Below are positions 8,845 to 17,085 of a DNA stretch of 64,000 bases, piece by piece. Under the pieces are notes generated by a model. That model saw only the letters and a list, made by a program, of their open reading frames with translations, made no database searches and was not told where the DNA came from. The stretch spans positions 62,001 to 126,000 of the forward strand of contig NZ_QUAJ01000006.1 in the NCBI RefSeq assembly GCF_003391055.1. Reading direction: 5' to 3'. Positions within the stretch are counted from its first letter, which is position 1. Each line of letters opens with the position of its first letter. This DNA is from Psychrilyobacter piezotolerans (GTDB lineage: Bacteria; Fusobacteriota; Fusobacteriia; Fusobacteriales; Fusobacteriaceae). The translations under genes were made by a program, and so were the position numbers.

Positions 8845-10569
8845 TCCTTTTTCTTTCTTTAATATCTTCAATATATAAATTTTTTCTATTGATTTGAAAA
8901 TTTTCTGGTGAATCGGCATAAATTTTTCTATATTTGAATCTACTTCAAACATTTTCTTTGCCTTTACTAATAATTCTTCTTTTTCCTTTTCTTCCATCTT
9001 TTCATATAGTTCCAACAAAACTTTATAGATTGGATTATTCAAGTCAACCTCTTCATCCACCTTTGGTTTAGGAGGTTCCACTATCTCAGCCTCTATTATC
9101 TCCAGATGCGATTGTTTCTCCTTGACTATCTTAGGTCTTTTGATTTTGTCTTCCCTCTTAGATGTTTTTATATCCTCCAAAAGATCTTTATCACCTTTTA
9201 CGTTTTTTAAGATCCCATTGATATAAGCCACCAGAGTTTTAGATATATCAGTTTTTAAGTTTGAATATAGAATATCTAAAATATGTATTGCTACCTTTTC
9301 TCCCTCTTCATTATATAACTTTATAATCTTATTCTCTGCTCTTTTATTCCAATTTTTAGAAACAAATATATTCCTTTTTGCCTTGGTTATAGCTTTTAGA
9401 GCAGCTTCCGACATCTCGTTGATATCTTTAATAATTGTTTTATATACCTCATTGGGTACCTCTAATCTGATCTGTTTTAGTGCTGAATTTTTCAGGGCTT
9501 TTTTCTTTTTCCCCTTCAAAATATAATCGGAAATATGACATTCTCCATCTTTATCCACGTTGTACTTAAATCTATAGGCATAACTTTTTTCTGCCTTCAA
9601 AGGGTAGACTTCATAGGTTAAAAGATAACCTTTTTCCACTAAAGCATCAAAAGATTTATTTATTCTTTTCATCACCTGTTTCATCTTACTTACTTCATAT
9701 TCCTTGATTTCCCCAGTCTTTAACACCTTTCTTATCCTGCTCTTTAGAGTTAATGGAATTATAGTTGCTAAAGTTTCTATCCTAAATTCACCTTCAGTAT
9801 TGGCAAATCTTTTCATACTTAAAAACTGATATATTTTTTCTGCAGCTCTATCAGATTTTCTCAAGACATTCAGTTGATGTCTATCAAAAATAGAGTAATG
9901 TTTTATCCTCAATTCCTCTATTATTCTATGATCTAATCTGACCTTATAGTAAACTTTCATCTTATTTGTTTTTATATTTTTTTCCTTAAATTTTTCATAT
10001 TTCACCAAATTAAGAGGTTCTTTATAAACCTCTCTGATTATATTCCCTGCAGCTTTTTTATTTCTGATCAATATTTTATATGTAGTTGCCTGTAAATTAT
10101 ATAGAGTTTCTTCCATCTTTCTATAATATTTCATAGAAAACTTTAATCCCAGGTAATCTATAACTTCCTCGATATTAAAGGTGATATACTCCTTTGTAGG
10201 ATCATCAGCCAAAATTTCTTGAAATTTATATAAAATAAAATAAAACACATTCTTTTCAAAATCTGAAGGCTGCTGATTTCTTATCCCTTCAAAATTATCC
10301 GTACTCAAAGAAGATCCGAATTTAATCCCTGCATTGGCTATTTCATATACCAAGTTTACATTTCTCTGCCTTTTAGATGTAAAAAATGGTAAAATTATGA
10401 ATAAAAAAGGTTGATTAATCGTATCTCTTATATCCATGTCTTCCAAATATAAAGACACTGTTTTAGTCGGGATAGTTTTAGGTTTATAACTTTTGATATC
10501 TATACTAAGGTCATTTTTGTTCCCTATCTCTAATATTTCTAATAGAGATCCTTGTTTTTTTTCAGACAT
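8839..10569 (-). CDS. Plasmid-type replication initiator (winged-helix Rep/RPA-like)
   Basis: A 576-residue protein with the layout of iteron-binding initiators. Residues about 90-340 contain two winged-helix-like regions: FEKNVFYFILYKFQEI..., then KMEETLYNLQATTYKI, DRAAEKIYQFLSMKRF and KMKQVMKRINKSFDALVEKGYLLTYEV. A long basic and acidic C-terminal half follows that I cannot assign, making it longer than common Rep_3 proteins. It is followed upstream (to 11.35 kb) by iteron repeats in AT-rich DNA, the expected arrangement for an initiator and its origin. The likely role is to bind these iterons and open the origin. The exact family (Rep_3 or RPA) is uncertain. Confidence 0.8.
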   Translation of the reverse strand: MSEKKQGSLLEILEIGNKNDLSIDIKSYKPKTIPTKTVSLYLEDMDIRDTINQPFLFIILPFFTSKRQRNVNLVYEIANAGIKFGSSLSTDNFEGIRNQQPSDFEKNVFYFILYKFQEILADDPTKEYITFNIEEVIDYLGLKFSMKYYRKMEETLYNLQATTYKILIRNKKAAGNIIREVYKEPLNLVKYEKFKEKNIKTNKMKVYYKVRLDHRIIEELRIKHYSIFDRHQLNVLRKSDRAAEKIYQFLSMKRFANTEGEFRIETLATIIPLTLKSRIRKVLKTGEIKEYEVSKMKQVMKRINKSFDALVEKGYLLTYEVYPLKAEKSYAYRFKYNVDKDGECHISDYILKGKKKKALKNSALKQIRLEVPNEVYKTIIKDINEMSEAALKAITKAKRNIFVSKNWNKRAENKIIKLYNEEGEKVAIHILDILYSNLKTDISKTLVAYINGILKNVKGDKDLLEDIKTSKREDKIKRPKIVKEKQSHLEIIEAEIVEPPKPKVDEEVDLNNPIYKVLLELYEKMEEKEKEELLVKAKKMFEVDSNIEKFMPIHQKIFKSIEKIYILKILKKEKGL

Positions 10570-11777
10570 TCCTTCCCCACCTTATCATCATTTTCAATTT
10601 ATAATTTTATCATCCTTTACAGGTTATAACATTTTTTCAACGTTTTTTCAAGTTTTATTTTTATTATCACGTATTATTTATAATCTGGTTTTTCTTAAAA
10701 AACCAGCTCAACCGATCTTTTACTGGCCTTTATTATAATCCTTTATTTACTATAATTTATTAACCATAGTATCTTTAGGAGTTTATTATTCATCCCTTAT
10801 TATTTATAATTAATATCTAAACTTACTATCAGCTATTTCCTTGATAATTCAAGGGTGCTTTATCATCACTGTATTATCAACTTAATTTAAACCCAATAAA
10901 TAAAAGGTTAATAATATAATCCTTTATTTATTATATTTTATTTTATTATTCTCTTTAGTAGAATTAGGCTTATATTTATAATCCTTCATTTATTATATTT
11001 CATTATCTTTTCATTTTATTTTATAAAGTTTCTTTATACCCTTTATTTTATTGATTCCGTTTATAATCACTAATAAAATATATTTATAATTATTTTAACA
11101 TCATCTATTTATTATAATTTTATTTTTTAACTATCCTTTATTTTTAAAGGGCTTTAATCAGCCTAAAATAATTAAAGTCAGGAAAATATAGTTTAGATAT
11201 ACAATCCTTTATTTATTATAAATCTATTTTATTTTCATTTTTATTTAGCCGAATAAAAATAAGCTTTCTTTATAATCCTTTATTACACATAAAAAAATAT
11301 CCGTTAATTAATAGGCTTAGTTATACAATCCTCTATTTATTATAAAAATAAAAAATGATTTCCTTTTTCCAGCCTGTATTTGCTGCTCTAGAGATAATAT
11401 ATCTTTTTTTATAAAAAGCTCTACATAATACATAAAACAATAATACATAAAACAACTATAAATTATTAAAGATAGTTCTGTCTGTTATTTAAGATTATTT
11501 TTTAAATTCAAAATCAAACAAGATTTATCTACACTATATAAAACTAATCACCAATAAACAGCAATTAAAAAATTATTAACTAGCAACTGATAAGGTTTAC
11601 TCACTAATTATACAAATTAATATCCAGAAAATAAAATACCAATACTATACATAGATAAAATGTATAAGATTTTAAATGTATTTAATTTTAACATTAGTAT
11701 ATCAATATAAATAAATTTACAGATTAGATAACTAAAAAAAAAGGATAAGACAACACTCGTCTTACCCTTAAAAATAA
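10570..11777. other. Iteron-type replication origin
   Basis: About 1.2 kb without genes. Near-identical 18-mers lie in direct orientation: ATCCTTTATTTACTATAA at 10738, ATCCCTTATTATTTATAA at 10792, ATCCTTTATTTATTATA at 10919, ATCCTTCATTTATTATA at 10981, ATCATCTATTTATTATAA at 11100, ATCCTTTATTTATTATAA at 11204 and ATCCTCTATTTATTATAA at 11328. Weaker copies are near 10611 and 11275. The last full copies share a longer block beginning TATACAATCC. Beyond 11.38 kb the DNA is almost pure A/T, with a 15-bp tandem repeat TAATACATAAAACAA near 11427-11456, a candidate unwinding region. No DnaA box TTATCCACA was found. Confidence 0.75.
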
Positions 11778-12929
11778 TTAATTTTTTTCTAATCTAGGTG
11801 GTCTTTGACCATAGTATTGGTAATATCTACACTTTAAATTACCATTATATAATTTTCTATTTTTATCGGCTTTTCTATCAAATAATTTTTCAAAGCCATC
11901 ATGGGATGTAATTATATAATAAGACCATTTTTTACATCTCATCCTGCAAATATCTCCCAATGTTCTGTATAACTTTTCTACCTGGTCTAAATCAGATAAA
12001 CGTTCTCCATATGGTGGATTGGTAATAAGAGATCCGTATTCAGCCATAGATTCAAATTCTAATAGATGTTTTTGTTCAAATAATATATCATTTTCCACAC
12101 CAGCTAATTTAGCATTTTCTATAGCAGTTTCAATAGTTTCACCATTTAGATCCGATCCATAGATCCTAACTTCTTTTTCATAATCTTCATGGGTAAAAGC
12201 TTCATCTCTGGCATCTAACCAAAGTTGTTCGTCGATAATATGCCAATCTTCAGAAGCAAACCTCCTATTTACGCCAGGAGCGATATTTCTAGCAATCATG
12301 GCAGCTTCTATCAAGATAGTTCCTGTACCACACATAGGATCCACAAGAGGACGTTCTCCGCCATTCCATTTAGATAATTTAACAAGTGCTGCAGCTAAAG
12401 TTTCTTTCATAGGAGCTTCGTTTAAATGAGCTCTATATCCCCTTTTGTGTAAAGGTACACCAGAAGTATCGATCATCACTACAAAATTATCTTTGTTTCC
12501 AATAATTTTTATCCTATAAAGACCTCCGTCTTCACTGAAATAATCATGTTTATACTGAATTTTTAATTTTTCAACAATAGCTTTTTTAGCCATCCTCTGC
12601 ATATCAGATTTTGAAAAAAGTTTACATTTAACAGAACTAACCCATGAAACCGGAAATTCTGCATTGATTGGTAAGATACTAATCCAGTCCATTTTTTTTA
12701 CTTTCTCAAAATACTCATCCCAGGTAAAAGCCTTAAATTCTCCCATCTTTAGGTAAACTCTATCGGCAGTTCTAAGCCAGATATTGGCCTTGATTATATC
12801 TTCTATCCCACCATCAAATTCAACCCTTCCATTGTGGGTAACGACATTTTTAAATCCTAAATCTTTTATCTCTTGAGCTAATATACTTTCTACTCCCATT
12901 GTGGCAGTAGCTATCAGTGTATATGTCAT
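11778..12929 (-). CDS. rlmL: THUMP-domain 23S rRNA guanine methyltransferase (RlmL-like)
   Basis: A 383-residue protein with an N-terminal THUMP RNA-binding domain (about 1-160) and a C-terminal N2-guanine SAM methyltransferase. PLVDPMCGTGTILIEAAMIARNIAPG is the SAM site and SLITNPPYGERLSD is the catalytic NPPY motif. The conserved HKRGYRAHLNEAPMKETLAAALV segment joins the domains. It corresponds to the RlmL half of E. coli RlmKL and to stand-alone homologues in Firmicutes. It is a single gene whose upstream region carries an iteron-like 18-mer. Confidence 0.88.
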   Translation of the reverse strand: MTYTLIATATMGVESILAQEIKDLGFKNVVTHNGRVEFDGGIEDIIKANIWLRTADRVYLKMGEFKAFTWDEYFEKVKKMDWISILPINAEFPVSWVSSVKCKLFSKSDMQRMAKKAIVEKLKIQYKHDYFSEDGGLYRIKIIGNKDNFVVMIDTSGVPLHKRGYRAHLNEAPMKETLAAALVKLSKWNGGERPLVDPMCGTGTILIEAAMIARNIAPGVNRRFASEDWHIIDEQLWLDARDEAFTHEDYEKEVRIYGSDLNGETIETAIENAKLAGVENDILFEQKHLLEFESMAEYGSLITNPPYGERLSDLDQVEKLYRTLGDICRMRCKKWSYYIITSHDGFEKLFDRKADKNRKLYNGNLKCRYYQYYGQRPPRLEKN

Positions 12930-12948
12930 AATATCTTCCTCCTAATTC

Positions 12949-12966
12949 ATCACTTATAAATTATAA
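12949..12966 (+). repeat. Iteron-like 18-mer upstream of rlmL
   Basis: ATCACTTATAAATTATAA, nearly identical to the copy at 8827. Confidence 0.6.
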
Positions 12967-13050
12967 TACTGTATATTTTAACATTATAATTAGGTTCATG
13001 CAAAGTATATTTTTTATTGCGAAAGATTAAATTGATAATCCAGGATAAAA

Positions 13051-13070
13051 TATAATTAATAAGGGATTAT
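13051..13070 (-). repeat. Iteron-like motif, inverted
   Basis: On the minus strand ATCCCTTATTAATTATA, matching the origin iterons at most positions. Confidence 0.5.
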
Positions 13071-13096
13071 AAGTTTAACAACTAATCACTACTGAT

Positions 13097-13180
13097 GTTT
13101 CGCGTTTATAAAACCCGCAATAATATTAAGATGTAATTCTTATGGTTTTTGATGCGTGCACCATGATGAAAGTTCAGTTA
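13097..13180 (+). repeat. Interspersed intergenic repeat, copy B (internally deleted)
   Basis: It keeps both ends of copy A (GTTTCGCG... and GTGCACCATGATGAAAGTTCAG) but lacks about 90 bases holding both internal dyads. This shows the element varies by loss of its core. Confidence 0.7.
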
Positions 13181-13238
13181 TTATATAAATTATAATAATA
13201 CAGTGATGATATTTTCATAAAAATCTTTAATTCTTATC

Positions 13239-13256
13239 ATCACTTAATAAATATAA
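13239..13256 (+). repeat. Iteron-like 18-mer
   Basis: ATCACTTAATAAATATAA in the gap between the BMP-protein terminator and the repeat copy B. Confidence 0.5.
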
Positions 13257-13266
13257 TTTTTGAAAA

Positions 13267-13306
13267 TAAAAAAACAACTTAATTAATATAATTAAGTTGT
13301 TTTTTA
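13267..13306 (-). terminator. Terminator of the BMP-protein gene
   Basis: ACAACTTAAT / ATTAAGTTGT hairpin with a 7-base loop, with A/T runs on both flanks so that a T-run follows on the minus strand. Confidence 0.75.
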
Positions 13307-13336
13307 AGGTTAAATCAACATCATTGTTTTGGAATC

Positions 13337-14302
13337 TTATTCTGAAACTATGATTTTTCCAGAGATAATATCTTTAGTCATCTTATCTAATTTAGCTAAC
13401 TTATTAGAACCAATAAGTTTCTTAGTATGGTTAAAATCAGTCAGGGAAACTCCATTTTCAGCCAGCCCGGATTGTCTGTATCCTTCTTTAAATCTACCTT
13501 CTCTAACTTCTTTAGTCAGGTTATAAACGGCATTATCAATTCTTACTCTAACAGAAGTTAAAATAGTACCTGGAACTTCTCCATCCTGGTCTATATCAGA
13601 CCCGATAGCGTAGATTTTCTCCTCTTTAGCCGCTTCGAAAACTCCCTGTCCGGTACCTTCAGCAACTTGTAAAATAACATCAGTTCCTCTGGATATCATA
13701 AGATTAGAGATATTTTTTCCTGTAACAGGATCGTTAAAAGGATTGCTGCTGGTTGTAGGCATATAAGATGTAATAACCATAACATCTGAATTTACATATT
13801 TTGCACCTTGGGTAAATCCATGTTTAAATCTGTTGAAAGATCTGTTGTCCATTCCTAATAGTACACCGATTTTATTGCTGTCACTCATCATAGTAGCCAG
13901 TGCACCTGCTAAAAAACTCATCTCTTGTTCAGCAAAATCAATGGTAACAGTATTAGGTACGGTAATTGTACCGCCTACAATGGCATATTTTTGATCTGGA
14001 AATTCAGTGGCCACTTTTTTTATAGATTCAGCTACGACACTTCCCATTCCAATGACAAGATCATAGTTGCCTTCCCTTGAAAAATCTCTTAAAAAAACTA
14101 AATCTTCTGTTATATTAGAAGGTTCTACATATTTAAAAGTAATAAGTCCCTCACCTTCCGCTTTTTTCAATCCATCATAAGCCATTTGATTAAACCCTGT
14201 ACCTAATCCTCCACTAGAAAGGACTACTCCTACATTGATTTTATCCTTACTATAAGCTGCTAAACTTAATAATAAGAAAATTAACATAAATAATTTTTTC
14301 AT
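13337..14302 (-). CDS. BMP-family (PnrA-like) substrate-binding protein
   Basis: A 321-residue secreted binding protein of the BMP/PnrA family, whose members bind nucleosides for ABC import. A signal peptide is clear: KK, then FMLIFLLLSLAAYS. The mature part begins INVGVVLSSGGLGTGFNQMAYDGLKKAE, and family blocks such as FPDQKYAIVGG, EQEMSFLAGALA, KIGVLLGMD and YAIGSDIDQDG follow. The usual lipobox cysteine is missing, so it may be a soluble periplasmic protein, fitting a diderm cell. No permease or ATPase gene is next to it. A promoter (TTGAAC, 18 bases, TATCAT) is likely just upstream at about 14340-14375. Confidence 0.85.
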   Translation of the reverse strand: MKKLFMLIFLLLSLAAYSKDKINVGVVLSSGGLGTGFNQMAYDGLKKAEGEGLITFKYVEPSNITEDLVFLRDFSREGNYDLVIGMGSVVAESIKKVATEFPDQKYAIVGGTITVPNTVTIDFAEQEMSFLAGALATMMSDSNKIGVLLGMDNRSFNRFKHGFTQGAKYVNSDVMVITSYMPTTSSNPFNDPVTGKNISNLMISRGTDVILQVAEGTGQGVFEAAKEEKIYAIGSDIDQDGEVPGTILTSVRVRIDNAVYNLTKEVREGRFKEGYRQSGLAENGVSLTDFNHTKKLIGSNKLAKLDKMTKDIISGKIIVSE

Positions 14303-14389
14303 TTTCTTCCCCCGTTTTTATTTTATAATATTTTCATAACTCTAATTCTATGATACCCATATTATAGAACTTAGTTCAATTTAAAAAAT

Positions 14390-14422
14390 GGAAAGTGTAC
14401 CCATACACTTTCCATTTTTTTT
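14390..14422. terminator. Bidirectional-looking terminator between kinase and BMP genes
   Basis: Perfect stem GGAAAGTGTA / TACACTTTCC with a 4-base loop, with T-runs on both strands. Confidence 0.8.
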
Positions 14423-14450
14423 ATAGTCTAAAAATTAAACTTGTCTGGAT

Positions 14451-14465
14451 GCAACGTCACGTTGC
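14451..14465. promoter_or_regulatory. 15-bp palindrome GCAACGTCACGTTGC
   Basis: Seven-base arms around one central base, just after the kinase stop. A related site follows parB (30496-30506) and another lies in the ilv promoter (24723-24732). Candidate protein-binding site. Confidence 0.45.
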
Positions 14466-14468
14466 TAT

Positions 14469-16142
14469 TTATTTTATCATAGTAAAGGTAAATAAAGTCC
14501 CCTTTTTATTTGATTTGACATCTATATCCCCGCCGCATAGATGAACTAATTCATAAACTATAGATAAGCCCAAACCTGTGCCGGCTACATTGCTGGTCCT
14601 TGCCTTATCTACCCTATAAAATCTGTCGAATATCTTATAGGTATCGGATTTATTCATCCCGATTCCGTTATCCTTTACAGAAATTTTATATTTATCAAAT
14701 TTTTCTTCCATGGTAATTTTTATTCTAGGAGTATTAACATTGTAAATAATAGCATTCTCAATAAGATTTTTTAAAATCATGGTAGTTTTTTCAAAATCTA
14801 TCCTAATGTAGTCGGATTGCAGATCCAGCTTGTAGGATAGATCAACTTTTTTTAATTCAATTTGATTTTCAAGGGATCTATTGATCTCATCTATGAGAAG
14901 GTTCACATGAATAGGAGCTAAATTTACGACTTTACTGCTCTCTATCTTGGATAAGTTTAAAAAATCCATTAAAATATTATCCAGTTTTAGTGCATTTCTC
15001 TCTATGGTATTAATAAACTTATCTCTTTTATGGGAATCCTCCTCCTCTCGGAGTGCAACTAAATATCCCGTAATATTAGTTAGAGGAGTTTTTAATTCAT
15101 GTCCTACATTGGTAATAAAATTCTTTTGTATTTCCAATGTTTCCCTATCTCTAGTGATATCTTTTATGGTAAAAAGGTACTCTTCCCGGGATTTCATATA
15201 TTTTCCCCTGAGCAGTATATATTTTTGAATATCCTCTAAATAGACTTCAGAGATATTATTTTCTTTTTTTGAGATCAACCGGTCTATAAATTTAATAATT
15301 TCGGGATATTTGATGTCTTTTTTATAATTTTTAATATCTTCCTTTATATAGATAAAATTAATGGCATCATTTTTTAATTTAATTTTTTTTTCGGAATCGA
15401 CTAAGATGATTCCCATATCTACAGATGAGATAATATTATTTAATTTAACTTTTTCTAACTTTAATTTTTCTATATTTTTAAGGTTGTTATCCTGCCATTC
15501 CTTAATAACTTCCCAAAATTTAAACAGCCACCTATCATCTTTTGAGACCACTTCTTTGATCTCATTGCCGTCTTCTAACATCTTTTTTATTTGGTCGATC
15601 CTTTCAAAGAGATAGCGCTTTAAATAAAATCTATAACTTATAAGTGCAAAGAGATTTAAAAGTGAGAATAAGATAATATGTATATAAGTGCTGAGTTTTA
15701 CGTGTCTAAGAGCATTATTAGATATAACAGAAACACGAATAATTTGAGATGGATTTAATTTAAGAGCGAAATATATCATCTCTTTTTTAGTAGTTTCACT
15801 CTTTCGTGTGGATATGCCTTCGTTATTTTTTAGTGCACTTAAAATTTCAGGCCGATTATGGTGATTTTCCATAGAGTCGATAGACTTCTCTTCCATACTA
15901 TCAAATAAAACTTCTCCATCTAAACCTATGATAGTAAATCTTTTTTGTGTTTTTTTAAAGAGGTCACCATAATTTCCAGATGGATTTTGTAAAATAATAT
16001 TTTTGATTAAATAAGCATCATTTCTAAGGGAATTTTCCACATTTTTAATGCTGAGTTCCGATAATTTATCGGTATTCCATCTTACATAAAGGACCTCTAT
16101 TAGGAGGATAAAAATTATTATTATAAAATCTTTTCTTCTAAT
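14469..16142 (-). CDS. PhoR-type sensor histidine kinase, probable AUU start
   Basis: Membrane sensor kinase paired with the response regulator just upstream. The HisKA/HATPase core is complete: FITNVGHELKTPLTNI (H-box), NLIENAIIYN (N-box), KDNGIGM (G1), IFDRFYRVD (F-box) and GTGLGLSIV (G2). A second membrane helix near IHIILFSLLNLFALISYRFYL follows an extracytoplasmic loop. The first ordinary start codon in frame is a GTG at 16040, which would omit helix 1. In frame upstream lies RRKDFIIIIFILLIEVLYVRW, a good first helix, and the only plausible start before it is ATT at 16140-16142, about nine bases after a GGGGG ribosome-site-like run inside the regulator gene. I therefore annotate from the ATT. 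A sequence error is the alternative. Confidence 0.8.
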   Translation of the reverse strand: MRRKDFIIIIFILLIEVLYVRWNTDKLSELSIKNVENSLRNDAYLIKNIILQNPSGNYGDLFKKTQKRFTIIGLDGEVLFDSMEEKSIDSMENHHNRPEILSALKNNEGISTRKSETTKKEMIYFALKLNPSQIIRVSVISNNALRHVKLSTYIHIILFSLLNLFALISYRFYLKRYLFERIDQIKKMLEDGNEIKEVVSKDDRWLFKFWEVIKEWQDNNLKNIEKLKLEKVKLNNIISSVDMGIILVDSEKKIKLKNDAINFIYIKEDIKNYKKDIKYPEIIKFIDRLISKKENNISEVYLEDIQKYILLRGKYMKSREEYLFTIKDITRDRETLEIQKNFITNVGHELKTPLTNITGYLVALREEEDSHKRDKFINTIERNALKLDNILMDFLNLSKIESSKVVNLAPIHVNLLIDEINRSLENQIELKKVDLSYKLDLQSDYIRIDFEKTTMILKNLIENAIIYNVNTPRIKITMEEKFDKYKISVKDNGIGMNKSDTYKIFDRFYRVDKARTSNVAGTGLGLSIVYELVHLCGGDIDVKSNKKGTLFTFTMIK

Positions 16143-16801
16143 TTGTACCCAACCCCCTTGATCGTTTTAATATCTTTTGAGATACTCTTCACCTTATCTC
16201 TGATTTTTGAAATATACATATCTACAGTACGATCACCTGTATAATAGTTACTCTGCCATACCTTGTCTAAGATCTTATCCCGGGTTAATACTAATCCCTT
16301 ATTTTTTATAAGAAGAAGTAAAAGGTCATATTCTTTTTTAGACATAGGAATTTCATTTTGATCTTCTAAAATCAAGTGTTTATCGGTGTCTATAGTTATA
16401 TTTTTAAACATATATTTCTTGGTGCTGATTTTAGTTTCACGGTTTAAAAGCTTTTTTACCCGTAAAACCAACTCTCTGGGGTCAAATGGTTTTTTCATAT
16501 AATCATCTGCTCCTACCTCGAGACCTGATAATACATCCTCTATATCAGTTTTGGCTGTAAGCATGATTATCTTGGGGTTACCATATTTTTCTTCTGATTT
16601 TTTTATCATTTGAGCCAGACTCTTTCCGTCTAAATTAGGAAGCATAAGATCCAATATAATAATATGAGGATGATAAGTTTTAGCTAACTTTAATCCTGTC
16701 ATCCCGTCACCGGCTTCAAGGACTTCATATCCCTCTTTCTCCATAAAAAAACTAATTAATTCTCTGATATCTATGTCATCTTCTACAATTAATACTTTCA
16801 A
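16121..16801 (-). CDS. OmpR/PhoB-family response regulator
   Basis: A 226-residue regulator. The receiver domain has the acidic pair VEDDIDI near 7-9, the phosphorylated Asp in IIILDLMLPNLDG near residue 52, T/S in IIMLTAK and Lys in DDYMKKPF. The C-terminal winged helix has MSKKEYDLLLLLIKNKG, DRTVDMYISKIRDKV and GVGYKLE. It is encoded directly upstream of and overlapping the kinase, so the two form one unit. Targets are unknown; the resemblance to PhoB is by architecture only. An iteron-like 18-mer (16816-16833) lies 15 bases upstream of the start codon. Confidence 0.92.
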   Translation of the reverse strand: MKVLIVEDDIDIRELISFFMEKEGYEVLEAGDGMTGLKLAKTYHPHIIILDLMLPNLDGKSLAQMIKKSEEKYGNPKIIMLTAKTDIEDVLSGLEVGADDYMKKPFDPRELVLRVKKLLNRETKISTKKYMFKNITIDTDKHLILEDQNEIPMSKKEYDLLLLLIKNKGLVLTRDKILDKVWQSNYYTGDRTVDMYISKIRDKVKSISKDIKTIKGVGYKLEEKIL

Positions 16802-16815
16802 TTAATAACCACCTC

Positions 16816-16833
16816 ATCCCTTATTATTTATAA
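16816..16833 (+). repeat. Iteron-like 18-mer upstream of the response regulator
   Basis: ATCCCTTATTATTTATAA is identical to the origin copy at 10792-10809. It lies immediately before the response-regulator start. Confidence 0.7.
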
Positions 16834-16944
16834 AATAATATTTTATAACTTAGAATACAATGTTTCTTACTCTATTTCAAACTTTTTCTTATTTGTTTAC
16901 ATTAGATTGACATATAGGACAGATAAAAAGGGGTAGATAATAAT

Positions 16945-16996
16945 TTATATTTTATAAGTGATGATAACTTTTTATATAATCACTTATAAGGCATAA
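16945..16996. repeat. Inverted pair of iteron-like motifs
   Basis: ATCACTTATAAAATATAA on the minus strand (16962-16945) and ATCACTTATAAGGCATAA on the plus strand (16979-16996) form a dyad in the gap upstream of the two-component genes. Confidence 0.5.
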
Positions 16997-17010
16997 TTTT
17001 TTACAACATA

Positions 17011-17044
17011 AAAAAAGGAAAAGCAGAGAAATTTTTCTCTGCTT
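17011..17044 (-). terminator. Terminator of the hydroxyacid dehydrogenase gene
   Basis: AAGCAGAGAAA / TTTCTCTGCTT hairpin followed on the minus strand by a T-rich run. Confidence 0.75.
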
Positions 17045-17085
17045 CTATAAATTCATATATTTTCATAAGTCCATTTTTTTAAATT

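Noticed and set aside
10738-11345. Iteron series as a CRISPR array
   Set aside because: Units are 18 bases with unequal spacing (about 50-120 bases), AT-rich, not palindromic in the CRISPR sense, and there are no cas genes.
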